DNA from: Acetofilamentum sp.
Lineage (GTDB): Bacteria > Bacteroidota > Bacteroidia > Bacteroidales > DYOH01
Assembly (NCBI GenBank): GCA_020720625.1
Contig: DYOH01000002.1
Span: 1 to 32,932, forward strand
DNA length: 32,932 bases
Direction of reading: 5' to 3'
Below the pieces are notes generated by a model, which made no database searches, was not told where the DNA came from, and saw only the letters and a program-made list of their open reading frames with translations. Made by a program: the position numbers and the translations under genes. Position 1 is the first letter of the stretch. Each line of letters starts with the position of its first letter. Below, in pieces: positions 1 to 8,518 of the stretch.

Positions 1-123
1 TATCCTATGAATAAAGAAATTGCGATATTTGCCGAAATTCTTATTCAAACCTATATTCTGGAAGAATTAAACGTAAAAGGTTTCTTAAACATAGAAAATG
101 CAAAAAATTGGCTGCTCAAATAA
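1..123 (+). CDS. C-terminal tail of an unrecognised protein (5' end outside window)
   Basis: An open frame enters from the left edge and gives about 40 residues before the TAA at 121-123, ending in KNWLLK. The visible part is mixed hydrophobic and charged and probably helical (IAIFAEILIQTYILEEL). No motif is recognisable and no family is assigned. It lies on the same strand and 100 bases upstream of a flippase-like gene, so the two could be co-transcribed. A weak 6-bp hairpin (130-135 with 142-147) lies between them. The reading frame is the only evidence that it is a gene. Confidence 0.55.
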   Translation, partial: YPMNKEIAIFAEILIQTYILEELNVKGFLNIENAKNWLLK

Positions 124-223
124 AAAGCCATTCTGATTAAACAGAATAGTTTACTCATAAAAAAACTTCCACCACAAAAAGAATTTTTGGTTAATTTAGC
201 GCCCAAGCCTGAAAAAAAAAATT

Positions 224-1657
224 GTGCGCAAAAAATTTCTCCTAAATATTGCCTTATTAATTAGTTTAAACATGCTAATAAAACCATTCTGGGTATTAGG
301 AATAGACAGAAGCGTTCAGAATTTAGCAGGCACAATTCAATACGGTAACTATATTAGCTTATTTAACTTATCGCTACTTTTCCATTTTCTATTGGATTTA
401 GGATTATCCACTTATAACAACCGCCAGGTTACACTTAATTTTTCAATCATTAGAAAATCTATTCGCTACATAATCGCCATAAAATCAGTTCTTGCAGTTA
501 TCTATTTTGGGTTAACCTCTTTGTTGGCGGCATATTTAAGCTATAGGTACAACGACATTTTCATGCTATCCTTTTTTATGCTCAATCAGATACTCATTTC
601 ATACATTTTCTTTCAGCGTTCAAATATCAGCGCCATTCACTTATTTAAAACGGATGCTGTTTTTTCTGTTCTCGACAAACTGATTATGATTGTTTTATCT
701 TCGCTATTAATTTGGGGGCATTTTATTGAATTTCAACTAAAATACTTCGTTTATACGCAGACTATTGCCTATGCAATTAGTGCAATTATCATAAGTATTG
801 TAGTCTACTCAAAATCAAAACCCAAAGAAACATCCGTGTATAAATCAGAAACCAAGGGCCTCATCAAAAATAGCCTTCCTTATGCATTTATGGTGCTGCT
901 CATGACTATTTATATGCGCCTGGATATTCTATTGCTCACTCATTTACTGCCCAATGGAGAAATGTATGCCGGAATTTATGCCCAAAGTTACAGAATTTTA
1001 GAAGCGGCATCAATGTTTTCTATTCTTTTTGCCCACTGGCTTTTGCCCATTTTTACCAGATTGCTAAGCGATTCTAAAAATTTAAATTCCATTATTAATC
1101 TAAGCTTCTTTGTTTTGCTCATTTTTTCAACCATTATAACCTTTGGCGTTTTTTTTTATCACCAGGAAATTATGCATCGATTATACCAGAACCAGACCAA
1201 TGAATCGGCCCAAATATTATCGCTACTCATATTTAGCTTTATTCCCATTTCTATCAATTATATTTTTGGTACCTTGCTCACTGCCGGAGGTAAAATGAAA
1301 ATATTGCTGCTCGTTTCCTTTTTTGGAGTTCTTATTAGCATTGCTTCAAACATTATTTTAATACGCAGATTACAAGGTTTGGGAACTGCCTTGGCTGCAA
1401 ATATTCTATATTATACCATCGCTTTTTTTCAAATTTATTTTTCAATAAAAACTTTCCATATTAAGCTAAATACAAAAAAGGTGAAAAGATATTTTATTTT
1501 CTTATTGTTAATCATCTTTCTTGGAATCATATTAAAAAGTAGTCCTCTGGTTTGGATAATAAATTTTTGTATATTTGTAATGCTGGGAATACTACTGGCA
1601 ATGGCACTAAATATTTTCAGTATAAAAAATATCGTATTATTAATTAAAGAGAAATAA
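224..1657 (+). CDS. polysaccharide flippase-like membrane protein (MOP superfamily, Wzx type)
   Basis: A 477-residue, strongly hydrophobic protein with about 12-14 predicted membrane helices spread over its whole length, separated by short basic loops (for example KSKPKETSVYKSETKG near residues 196-211). Length, helix pattern and the central stretch MTIYMRLDILLLTHLLP resemble the oligosaccharide flippase (Wzx/RfbX, PF01943/PF13440) families, which move lipid-linked sugars across the inner membrane. The start is a GTG at 224; no in-frame ATG fits better. The next gene begins 11 bases after the stop, so they are probably one operon. No glycosyltransferase is visible nearby, so the substrate is unknown and only the superfamily can be claimed. 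A MATE or MurJ-like exporter is less likely. Confidence 0.72.
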   Translation: MRKKFLLNIALLISLNMLIKPFWVLGIDRSVQNLAGTIQYGNYISLFNLSLLFHFLLDLGLSTYNNRQVTLNFSIIRKSIRYIIAIKSVLAVIYFGLTSLLAAYLSYRYNDIFMLSFFMLNQILISYIFFQRSNISAIHLFKTDAVFSVLDKLIMIVLSSLLIWGHFIEFQLKYFVYTQTIAYAISAIIISIVVYSKSKPKETSVYKSETKGLIKNSLPYAFMVLLMTIYMRLDILLLTHLLPNGEMYAGIYAQSYRILEAASMFSILFAHWLLPIFTRLLSDSKNLNSIINLSFFVLLIFSTIITFGVFFYHQEIMHRLYQNQTNESAQILSLLIFSFIPISINYIFGTLLTAGGKMKILLLVSFFGVLISIASNIILIRRLQGLGTALAANILYYTIAFFQIYFSIKTFHIKLNTKKVKRYFIFLLLIIFLGIILKSSPLVWIINFCIFVMLGILLAMALNIFSIKNIVLLIKEK

Positions 1658-1668
1658 ATCAATAGATT

Positions 1669-2361
1669 ATGAGAGAGAGACTAGAACAAATAAGCCTCGA
1701 AGGATACTACTATAACGGAAGTTATTACATAAAGAGAGGTTTCGAACTTTTTGGCAAAAATGCCGGAAATTCCATCATTATTGCCATTTTATATTTTGTT
1801 ATTTCGGGTGCCGCCGGCATTATTCCATTGGCCGGAATTCTTATTAGTTACCCACTTACTGCCGGTTTTATGATTGTGGCCAGAGAGCTCGACAAGCACG
1901 GCACCTTTGAAATCAATCATTTTTTCGAAGGGTTTAATAATTTTGGAAATCTGCTTGTTGGCTCGCTCCTTATGATGGTTTTTATCCTATTAGGTTTTCT
2001 AGCCTTAATTATTCCAGGTATTTACCTTGCTGTTTCTTTGGTTTTTGTGCTTCCTATTTTGGCTTTGTCGGACTTAAAACCCATGGAAGCCATAAAATTA
2101 AGTAGAAAAATTATTGACAAGCAATGGTTTATGTTCTTCTTTCTTGGCTTATTTATCATTTTTCTTAATGTGGTGGGAGCTATATTCTTGCTTGTTGGCT
2201 TACTTGTAACGGTGCCAGTTTCTTACTATATTCTTTATGCTGCATTTGCCGATATTGTTGAAGGAAAAGAAGAAAAACCGGAAGAAAAAATACCGGCTGA
2301 TCCGAAAATAGATTATGATATTGACCAATATTTTAAAGATTTAGACTCTGGAAAGGTGTAA
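1669..2361 (+). CDS. small integral membrane protein, function unknown
   Basis: A 230-residue protein with a soluble N-terminal stretch of about 35 residues (YYYNGSYYIKRGFELFGKN), five or six membrane helices, and an acidic, proline-containing soluble tail (EGKEEKPEEKIPADPK). The pattern IIPGIYLAVSLVF, then LPILAL and EAIKLSRK, is typical of poorly characterised multi-pass families similar to DUF975 or the glycerophosphodiesterase membrane domain. The start ATG at 1669 follows the flippase stop by 11 bases, suggesting co-transcription. Function cannot be inferred. Confidence is high that it is a real membrane protein and low for any family name. Confidence 0.65.
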   Translation: MRERLEQISLEGYYYNGSYYIKRGFELFGKNAGNSIIIAILYFVISGAAGIIPLAGILISYPLTAGFMIVARELDKHGTFEINHFFEGFNNFGNLLVGSLLMMVFILLGFLALIIPGIYLAVSLVFVLPILALSDLKPMEAIKLSRKIIDKQWFMFFFLGLFIIFLNVVGAIFLLVGLLVTVPVSYYILYAAFADIVEGKEEKPEEKIPADPKIDYDIDQYFKDLDSGKV

Positions 2362-2415
2362 GGTGAGAAGCTTATTAATTGCCCGCTAAATGAATATTAA
2401 TAAAGGTATTGCTTA

Positions 2416-2472
2416 TTAAAGAATCAGGAAGTATATAACGATTACTTTAACTCACTTTTCCTGATTCTTTAA
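2416..2472. terminator. 15-bp perfect inverted repeat after the membrane-protein operon
   Basis: Bases 2416-2430 (TTAAAGAATCAGGAA) are the exact reverse complement of 2458-2472, with 27 bases between them. It lies 55 bases after the last stop of the plus-strand operon and may end its transcript. There is no long T-run after the stem and the loop is large, so a protein-binding site or RNA-processing structure is also possible. The rest of the 2362-2679 gap shows nothing gene-like apart from the terminator of the opposing gene. Confidence 0.5.
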
Positions 2473-2645
2473 AGCAAAATCTGCATTAAAACATCTCAAA
2501 TCAGAACGATTTACAGGAACCCGAGATTAAATAGGCTATGGCTGAGCAAATAATTGAGGCACAAACTGCATGATTAAGCTGTATGCCAAATTTCAGGCTT
2601 TGTCACAAATTTTTAAAACGAGAAAAATAGCCTGATAAATTTCCA

Positions 2646-2681
2646 AAATCTTTTAATATGGGTGAACTCCATAAAAGATTT
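2646..2681 (-). terminator. probable terminator of the tocopherol-cyclase-like gene
   Basis: Bases 2646-2654 (AAATCTTTT) pair with 2673-2681, and an inner ATGG/CCAT stem lies inside, separated from the outer stem by a three-base bulge. On the minus strand the hairpin overlaps the stop codon and is followed by TTTT, as expected for intrinsic termination. Confidence 0.5.
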
Positions 2682-3796
2682 ATTTTAAAAGACCTTGCAA
2701 TTTATTGAAATCTCCCACCATTTCTAAACCGGTAATATTTGTGCTGTTTTGGAAAAGAATATTACCCTTTTTATCCAACATAGAAATCAATAGTGTGGCA
2801 TCAATACTCTCAGCAATCCGCCTGTCCATATCTCCTTCAACAGGAGCTTTGAGCATTCCGGTATTATTTGAAATAGCCTTAATCATGAAAGCATTTTTTC
2901 TATTTTCAATTTTTATATCGGCGCTATTATTGCCCGAAACTTCGAGATATAGTTTTGTAGAGCGATAAGTTGAAAAATGATGAATGAGTCCATCATGATA
3001 AAAAAAGCCTAAAAACCCGTTAAATGACTTGCCTATCCAAGGTATATCGGCAATAGAGAGCATAAAGGATGCATTCGGATTTGAAAAATTATTGCTTTGT
3101 ATCCAAATCCAGGACGAAGGCATACTAGTGCCCCAATCCTTTTCAATATAGCCTTTGCCATTCTCAAAGGCAAATATTTTGTTATCTACAATTATTTTAC
3201 CTTTTAGATTATGTGTAAGGCTTACAACCCCATGGTAACATTCCATAAAAGGTAAGAAACGATACCAGCCCATTATTCCGGGGTTTAATAATCTGCCCGA
3301 AGAATAATCGACAAGATTAAACATTTCTACCCTCCCTTTCACAATAGAATTAGAGTCCTTTAAATCAAGAATAATCAAATTGTCGGAAAAATAATTTTCA
3401 CCAATTTTTATCTCAAATTGCGATTTCGAAAAAGAAAAATTGCTCAATCGGAAAAGAATAATAACTGCTTTGGGCAGTAATTCCATTAATGACCTGTATA
3501 AAAGCATGTTGCTCCTTGCCGTCGCTCGATAAAGATATTCCAGGAATTACACTAAGTATAGCACTTCCATCTTCTGCCACCATTTTAAAATACCAGCCTT
3601 CAAAGTATTTCTGTTTCTTTTTATTTCCCTGAAAAATAATTGTATTTCCCATTTTTTTGAGATTATAAAAGGGCAAATACTTCTGATGTGTAAAATTTAT
3701 TTCGTTTTGTAACTCTTGCGCTAGCAAACCGCTAAATGAGAAAAATAAGCAGAGCAATACTATAAAACCAAAAATCCTTTTCTTTTTTACAGCCAT
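2680..3796 (-). pseudogene. secreted tocopherol-cyclase-like protein, broken by a single-base frameshift
   Basis: Two overlapping minus-strand frames join into one protein of about 371 residues. The N-terminal part (from 3796) has a clear signal peptide (KKKRIFGFIVLLCLFFSFS ... LLAQ), then the family signature FEGWYFKMV and VIPGISLS. The C-terminal part (to 2680) carries GYIEKDWGTSMPSSWIWIQ and GFLGFFYHDGL. These match the tocopherol cyclase family (PF14249), whose plant members close the chromanol ring; bacterial members have unknown substrates. Continuity is restored (...PIEQF|SFSKSQFEIK...) by removing one base from the A5 run at 3435-3439 or the nearby A5 at 3429-3433 on the plus strand. 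The tail also has an internal ATG at 3507, but it would lack the conserved N-terminal half. The break may be a real mutation or a homopolymer sequencing error. No partner genes of quinone or tocopherol synthesis are nearby. Confidence 0.75.
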
Positions 3797-4018
3797 AGTT
3801 TAATCTAATATATAATCTTTTATAAGGCAGCCTGGTGCATCTTGTTGGCAATTTTCAACAGTGTTTGTTTTTTTTTCACAAACAAGTTTGCATCCACAAA
3901 AAACTATTCCATGCAATATTATGCCATATTCCGAATAATTACTTATACCATACAAAAGAGTAAAAAACACTTGAATTGCTAAAGCTATAAAAAATTACGG
4001 CATCATCAACTTTTCACA

Positions 4019-4558
4019 TCAATATCCTTCTTCCAGTACTTTTTTCATATTATCAAGGCCTTCCTGTATTTGTTGACCAAGAACGCTTTTCATTCCGGCA
4101 ATCAACAAATTGGCTGGAACCCCCATTCTTCCTTTAAAGCCCCAAACAACGGTGGTTTGCGTATCAGAAAGTGCTCTGGTTTCCATAAAAGCCGTGCTTA
4201 CTGCTTCATAAGGCTCCTTAAAACGAATCTCATACTCCACTCTTTCGCCCTCCACAATAGCTTTAATTTCCTGTTCGCCTTTGCCAACATCCTCCATTTT
4301 ACTTTCCCAAGTAGAAACATATCCTACAGAACCGTCTATTCCACTATTTCCGGTTTGTACAAGAGGATCCACTTTCATCCAATAACTGTATTCGTTTTGG
4401 TTTTCGAGATATTTAATATACTGAAAGACAACAATTTTTGGCTTCTCCACCACAATTTCTCTCTCTACAGTATACTCTTTGGGCATAAATGCTGCCACAA
4501 GAAAAACCAAAGCTACCAAAACGCCAAGCGAAATTCCTACAATTCTTAATGCTTTCAT
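4019..4558 (-). CDS. membrane-anchored SRPBCC (START-like/polyketide cyclase) domain protein
   Basis: A 179-residue protein. Residues 7-26 form one hydrophobic segment (GISLGVLVALVFLVAAFMP), which anchors it or acts as an uncleaved signal. The rest is a SRPBCC fold: YTVEREIVVEKPKIVVFQYI at the start, a central GSVGYVSTWES ... GKGEQEIKAI, and a C-terminal long helix (AGMKSVLGQQIQEGLDNM). This matches the polyketide_cyc2/SRPBCC family, which binds hydrophobic ligands in a cavity; no catalytic residues are expected. It is divergent from the MBL-fold gene at 4690, and a TACATTTG element lies upstream at 4618-4611. The biological role is unknown. Confidence 0.8.
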   Translation of the reverse strand: MKALRIVGISLGVLVALVFLVAAFMPKEYTVEREIVVEKPKIVVFQYIKYLENQNEYSYWMKVDPLVQTGNSGIDGSVGYVSTWESKMEDVGKGEQEIKAIVEGERVEYEIRFKEPYEAVSTAFMETRALSDTQTTVVWGFKGRMGVPANLLIAGMKSVLGQQIQEGLDNMKKVLEEGY

Positions 4559-4610
4559 ATCTGCTAATTTATTATTTACTTGTTTATTAATTTCCTCATT
4601 TATTTTTCCA

Positions 4611-4618
4611 CAAATGTA
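4611..4618 (-). promoter_or_regulatory. Bacteroidota-type -7 element upstream of the SRPBCC gene
   Basis: The minus strand reads TACATTTG, a full match to TAnnTTTG, 53 bases before the SRPBCC start codon. No TTTG was found at the expected distance upstream, so support comes from the -7 box alone. Confidence 0.4.
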
Positions 4619-4689
4619 ATCATTTTACAAAAAAATACTTTTCGTTTGTTTAAAAATTCATAAATTTACAAATATCTAAACAAATAAAT

Positions 4690-5676
4690 ATGTACTACGT
4701 TTTGTTTTTCATTCTAATGTTGCTAATTTTTATAGGAATAAAAGTGCAACAATTATCTAAAGGCAAAGAGAATGCCGAAAAATTGTATTTAAACACCAAA
4801 ATTGCAAAAATTACCAATTGGGGAAGTGTAAAAAAGCTAAAAATTCTGCCAGTGGTTGATTCAAAATCCACATCGCCAGAGTTTAAGACCGAGAATGGCG
4901 TTTCCATGCTTATCGAAGCGGACAACAAAAAAATACTAATGGACTTTGGCTTCAACCGCAAAAAAGAACACCCTTCGCCCCTGCTCCACAATTTGGCAAA
5001 ATTAAAGCTAGATTTTAATGACATCGATGCCATATTTATTTCTCATGCCCATCTGGATCATTTAGGTGGTATGAAAGAGCAGCAAAATAAGGAATTTAGC
5101 ATTTCGGCAGAAAAAACCGAAACCAAAAAAATTCCTGTTTTTAGCCCCACAAATCTAATTCCATCGGCCAAAAACCCTCAGCTTAGTGAAGTAAAAAACA
5201 CATCTTTGCCACAGATTCTATTTCCCGGAATTGCAAGTATTGGCACTATTCCCCGCTTTTTATTTCTCATGGGCTTTGTAGAAGAGCAAGCTTTGGCAAT
5301 AAATGTTGAAAACAAAGGTATTGTATTACTTGTTGGTTGCGGACATCAAAAAACTGAAAGGATAATAGAACGCACTAAAGCGCTTTTCGATGAACCCATT
5401 TTCGGTATTATTGGCGGTTTGCATTTTCCTTTACTTAAAAAAAACAATTTTTCGCTATTTGGTTTATTGCAATATATTGTTGGAAGCGACTCTCCACCTT
5501 GGAAAGGACTTTCGGAGAGTGATTTAAACTCGGCCATTGAAGTAATAAAAAAAGAAAAACTTAAATTTATTTCCTTGTCACCACACGACAGTTCAGAATA
5601 CAGCATTCACAAATTCAGAGATAGCTTTACAAATCTGTATCACGAATATAAGGTTGGCAGTGAATTAGTTATTTAA
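4690..5676 (+). CDS. membrane-anchored MBL-fold metallo-hydrolase (COG1237-like)
   Basis: A 328-residue protein. Residues 1-20 form a membrane helix (MYYVLFFILMLLIFIGIKV). The metal-binding signature HAHLDHLGG begins at residue 119 (H119, H121, D123, H124), preceded by GVSMLIEADNKKILMDFGF. A later GCGHQ (H219) and FGIIGGLHFPL resemble the COG1237 branch, which includes the archaeal RFA-P (dihydropterin/methanopterin) synthase-like proteins of uncharacterised bacterial function. The family normally binds two zinc or iron ions. The membrane anchor is a less usual addition. The gene diverges from the SRPBCC gene, with 131 bases between the starts. The substrate is unknown; the fold assignment is secure. 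Confidence 0.82.
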   Translation: MYYVLFFILMLLIFIGIKVQQLSKGKENAEKLYLNTKIAKITNWGSVKKLKILPVVDSKSTSPEFKTENGVSMLIEADNKKILMDFGFNRKKEHPSPLLHNLAKLKLDFNDIDAIFISHAHLDHLGGMKEQQNKEFSISAEKTETKKIPVFSPTNLIPSAKNPQLSEVKNTSLPQILFPGIASIGTIPRFLFLMGFVEEQALAINVENKGIVLLVGCGHQKTERIIERTKALFDEPIFGIIGGLHFPLLKKNNFSLFGLLQYIVGSDSPPWKGLSESDLNSAIEVIKKEKLKFISLSPHDSSEYSIHKFRDSFTNLYHEYKVGSELVI

Positions 5677-5692
5677 TTCATCGAAAAATGGG

Positions 5693-5724
5693 TTTGCGAA
5701 CTAAAAAAAAAGAAACTACCTTAG
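5693..5724 (+). promoter_or_regulatory. possible pepT promoter
   Basis: TTTG (5693-5696) followed after 20 bases by TACCTTAG (5717-5724), one mismatch from TAnnTTTG. It sits just before the pepT start, giving a very short leader. The mismatch makes it tentative. Confidence 0.3.
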
Positions 5725-5740
5725 TGTTCAAAAAAAAATT

Positions 5741-6967
5741 ATGGATAGTTTACTTGAACGCTTTTTAAGATATGTGCGCGTGGATACAGAGTCGGATGCG
5801 AATTCCGAAACATGCCCATCAACAGCCAAACAATTCGATTTAGCCAATTTGCTTTATAACGAATTGCTCGAAATGGGTCTGAAAAAAGTATCGCTCGACG
5901 AAAACGGCTATTTGATGGCAACATTGCCTTCTAATTCGACAAAAAAAATTAGTCCAATCGGCTTTATTGCCCACATGGATACCTCGCCCGATATGAGCGG
6001 GAAAGACGTAAAACCACAAATAATAGAACATTATGCCGGTGGAGATATTGTTTTAAACAAGGAACAAAACATCGTGCTTAGCCCCCTTGACTTTCCGGAG
6101 TTAAATAAATACATTGGCCAAAAATTAATCACTACCGATGGTACCACACTTCTGGGAGCAGACGACAAAGCCGGCGTAGCAGAGATTATTACTGCCATAG
6201 AATATTTACTTAATCACCCTGATATTGAACATGGCGACATAAGAATAGGTTTTACGCCCGATGAAGAAATTGGCCGTGGTGCCGACAAATTTGACGTAAA
6301 AAAATTCGATGCCGAATTTGCGTTTACACTCGATGGAGGAGAAATAGGCGAACTGGAATTCGAGAATTTTAACGCAGCATTTGCCAAACTAAGCTTCAAG
6401 GGAAGAAACGTTCACCCTGGAACAGCTAAAAACCAGATGCGCAATTCTATGCATATTGCTATGGAAATGAATAAGATGCTTCCGCAGGCCGAACGCCCCG
6501 AACATACCGAAAAATACGAAGGTTTTTTCCACCTCGTAGGTATGACCGGCGAAGTAGAAGAAAGCACTCTTTCATACATTATTCGCGACCACGACCGTCG
6601 GAAATTTGAACAAAAGAAACAGTTAATTCAAGAAATAACACAGTTTTTGAACAAAAAGTACGGTCAGAATACCGTAGAATTGCAACTCAAAGACCAATAC
6701 TACAACATGCGCGAAAAAATTGAGCCGGTAATGCATATAATCGAACTTGCCGAAAAAGCATTTATCAATGCCGGAGTTAAACCCAACATTAAGGCTATCA
6801 GAGGTGGAACCGACGGAGCAAGACTTAGTTTTATGGGTTTGCCAACACCCAATATTTTTGCCGGAGGACATAATTTTCACGGACGGTTTGAATTTGTTCC
6901 TTACGAATCGATGAAAAAAGCCGCCGAAGTGATTATTGAAATTGTAAAACTACACGCTAAATCTTAA
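5741..6967 (+). CDS. pepT: peptidase T (tripeptide aminopeptidase)
   Basis: 408 residues, the same length as E. coli PepT. All landmarks of this M20B zinc aminopeptidase are visible: AHMDTSPD with H78 and D80, [12 protein letters not shown] with the bridging D141, TPDEEIGRG with E175/E176, [13 protein letters not shown] with D198, and the late histidine in [33 protein letters not shown] is the typical substrate-binding segment. The enzyme removes the N-terminal residue from tripeptides in the cytoplasm. The gene appears to stand alone, with 64 bases to the gene before it and a tRNA after it. The start ATG at 5741 gives the canonical N-terminus ([13 protein letters not shown]). Confidence 0.96.
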   Translation: MDSLLERFLRYVRVDTESDANSETCPSTAKQFDLANLLYNELLEMGLKKVSLDENGYLMATLPSNSTKKISPIGFIAHMDTSPDMSGKDVKPQIIEHYAGGDIVLNKEQNIVLSPLDFPELNKYIGQKLITTDGTTLLGADDKAGVAEIITAIEYLLNHPDIEHGDIRIGFTPDEEIGRGADKFDVKKFDAEFAFTLDGGEIGELEFENFNAAFAKLSFKGRNVHPGTAKNQMRNSMHIAMEMNKMLPQAERPEHTEKYEGFFHLVGMTGEVEESTLSYIIRDHDRRKFEQKKQLIQEITQFLNKKYGQNTVELQLKDQYYNMREKIEPVMHIIELAEKAFINAGVKPNIKAIRGGTDGARLSFMGLPTPNIFAGGHNFHGRFEFVPYESMKKAAEVIIEIVKLHAKS

Positions 6968-6996
6968 AATTGTTTGCAAAAGCAATCGATAAATTT

Positions 6997-7025
6997 TTTG
7001 CTGTATAAAAAAGTTTCTATATTTG
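6997..7025 (+). promoter_or_regulatory. promoter of the tRNA-Cys gene
   Basis: TTTG at 6997-7000 and TATATTTG at 7018-7025 are separated by 17 bases. Both boxes match the Bacteroidota primary-sigma consensus (TTTG / TAnnTTTG), and the tRNA begins 25 bases after the -7 box. This is among the clearest promoters in the window. Confidence 0.65.
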
Positions 7026-7050
7026 TAGCCCGAAAAGGCTACAAACAAAT

Positions 7051-7121
7051 GGTCGGTTAGCCGAGTGGTTAGGCAACGGTCTGCAAAACCGTCTACAGCG
7101 GTTCGAATCCGCTACCGACCT
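7051..7121 (+). tRNA. tRNA-Cys (GCA anticodon)
   Basis: The cloverleaf can be folded by eye. The acceptor stem is GGTCGGT (7051-7057) with ACCGACC (7114-7120). The anticodon stem is ACGGT (7076-7080) with ACCGT (7088-7092), enclosing the loop CTGCAAA with GCA at 7083-7085. A T-arm holds the GTTCGAATC loop. The discriminator base is T (U73), as expected for tRNA-Cys. The 3' CCA is not encoded and must be added after transcription. Confidence 0.96.
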
Positions 7122-7136
7122 CAATATAAGTATATT

Positions 7137-7170
7137 AAAAGGTAAATTTTGAAAAAAGTTTACCTTTTTA
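7137..7170 (+). terminator. terminator after tRNA-Cys
   Basis: AAAAGGTAAA (7137-7146) pairs perfectly with TTTACCTTTT (7159-7168) around a 12-base loop, with the T-run forming the right arm. It begins 16 bases after the tRNA. Confidence 0.75.
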
Positions 7171-7315
7171 TACTTCACAACACCAACTAAATCAGTTATT
7201 TACACAAAAGTCATCACAATTCCCTTTCCGATTCAAAAAAGAGAAAATAATAGGCTTTTTTTTTAAAATGTTCGACTATTGTTTAACTTTTGCTTTTATT
7301 CTTTCACCATCAATC

Positions 7316-7738
7316 TCAAAAATATTGCAATTTTATTAAAATATCAGCATTGTTTTTATCAAAAATAAAATCAAAATCCGAAAATTTTGGTTTTAAGGGC
7401 TTATTCAAGCGATAATTAGAAAATCCAACACCCTCAGTCGGAAAAATTTTGAATTTATAGGTCATATTGCCTGAATTATCTTCATCATCTAATACTGTTA
7501 TTGCGTAATTTCCCTGAACAACAGGAATTTTTGCCAACAAAAATCCGGCAACAACATCACCTTTTGCAAATACAAAGGAGCGATAGGGCTTCTCTTGGTC
7601 AAATTGCTTCTGATTCTGAAATACGCCAATCCGAAGCACCCCTTTTGAACTACGAATGCCATGTACTTGCAGAAAAAGCTGCTGTGCAGTGAGACTGCTG
7701 GTTATCAGACTAAATATCAGGATGACAATAATTTTCAT
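7316..7738 (-). CDS. secreted DUF2141 domain protein
   Basis: 140 residues: a signal peptide (MKIIVILIFSLITSSLTAQ), then a single DUF2141 domain. Family marks are VHGIRSSKGVLRIGVFQNQ near the start, the GNYAITVLDDEDNSGNM block, and FPTEGVGFSNYRL in place of the usual P-x-EGYGFSNN. The role is unknown; family members are small extracytoplasmic beta-proteins common in Bacteroidota. It lies 9 bases downstream of the LolA-like gene on the same strand, so it is part of the same operon. The promoter that served this operon may have been removed by the damage upstream. Confidence 0.85.
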   Translation of the reverse strand: MKIIVILIFSLITSSLTAQQLFLQVHGIRSSKGVLRIGVFQNQKQFDQEKPYRSFVFAKGDVVAGFLLAKIPVVQGNYAITVLDDEDNSGNMTYKFKIFPTEGVGFSNYRLNKPLKPKFSDFDFIFDKNNADILIKLQYF

Positions 7739-7747
7739 GAGATAAAT

Positions 7748-8518
7748 TTATTTTTCGAGCATTACAGGCGAAAATACATTCTCCGTTAGTTCCGAACCTA
7801 TCAGAAACTTATTTATCTGCATAACTGATTTTCGGCCATTTTGCAGGTTCTCCGCTGTCATGGAGAACGCAAAATATTTACCGTTTGATTGAAGCCTGTA
7901 ATCGCCAATAGATTGAATTTTAAATAACTCATTATCAAAATCATAAAATTCAATCTTGTGTGCCAAATAATTTCTCTGACTAATCCAACTTATTTTGCGA
8001 TAAAAGCCATTTTCGTCCTGAACATTCTCATCTTTACATAGTGCCTCAATTTTCCAACAAAGCTCACCCTGATAGTTTTCTGACCCAATCAATTTGTATG
8101 CAAAATCAGAAATATTCGGAAAGCTCATATCGGCATTGGTAAATTCGGAACCCATAAAGCTCTTTCCTTTTTCGCTACACACAATGCGTCGTGTTTTGCC
8201 AATCGCAGACATATAAATCCACATATCATCGTTTTTCTCTTTGTAATCAAATATCAGCATGCTTGTGCCCTTTACATCGGCCGGCGAAATAAACTTAATC
8301 AGGGTTTTATTTATCCCGTTAAATTCTTTGGTAGCAGTGCTAACTGTGCGGGTTCTCTGGTTACCCTTATTATCATAAATCCTAAGCATCACGATCATTT
8401 CCATAGCATCGAACTTAACTTTTGCATTAGACTTTTCGATGATGTCGAGTGCATTTTGCGTTTTAGCAGGCTGAAATGCGAAAAAAAGCACAAAGATAAA
8501 AGCAACTCTTTTTATCAT
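7748..8518 (-). CDS. outer-membrane lipoprotein-sorting (LolA-like, COG2834) protein
   Basis: 256 residues with a signal peptide (IKRVAFIFVLFFAFQPAKTQ) and the COG2834 pattern: TKEFNGINKTLIKFISPADV, KGTSMLIFDYKEKNDDMW, the MGSEFTNADMSFP segment, and a C-terminal LTENVFSP. These periplasmic proteins have a LolA-like fold for hydrophobic cargo and are nearly always encoded beside an RND/MMPL transporter, which is thought to share their cargo. Here the start codon overlaps the stop of a transporter remnant (ATGA, 8518-8515), so the native order was transporter, this gene, DUF2141. With the transporter mostly missing, the gene may be an orphan that is still open. Confidence 0.85.
   Translation of the reverse strand: MIKRVAFIFVLFFAFQPAKTQNALDIIEKSNAKVKFDAMEMIVMLRIYDNKGNQRTRTVSTATKEFNGINKTLIKFISPADVKGTSMLIFDYKEKNDDMWIYMSAIGKTRRIVCSEKGKSFMGSEFTNADMSFPNISDFAYKLIGSENYQGELCWKIEALCKDENVQDENGFYRKISWISQRNYLAHKIEFYDFDNELFKIQSIGDYRLQSNGKYFAFSMTAENLQNGRKSVMQINKFLIGSELTENVFSPVMLEK

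Noticed and set aside
7051-7170. tRNA-Cys as an integration site for a mobile island
   Set aside because: No integrase, no repeat of the tRNA 3' end and no prophage genes nearby; only a normal terminator follows.
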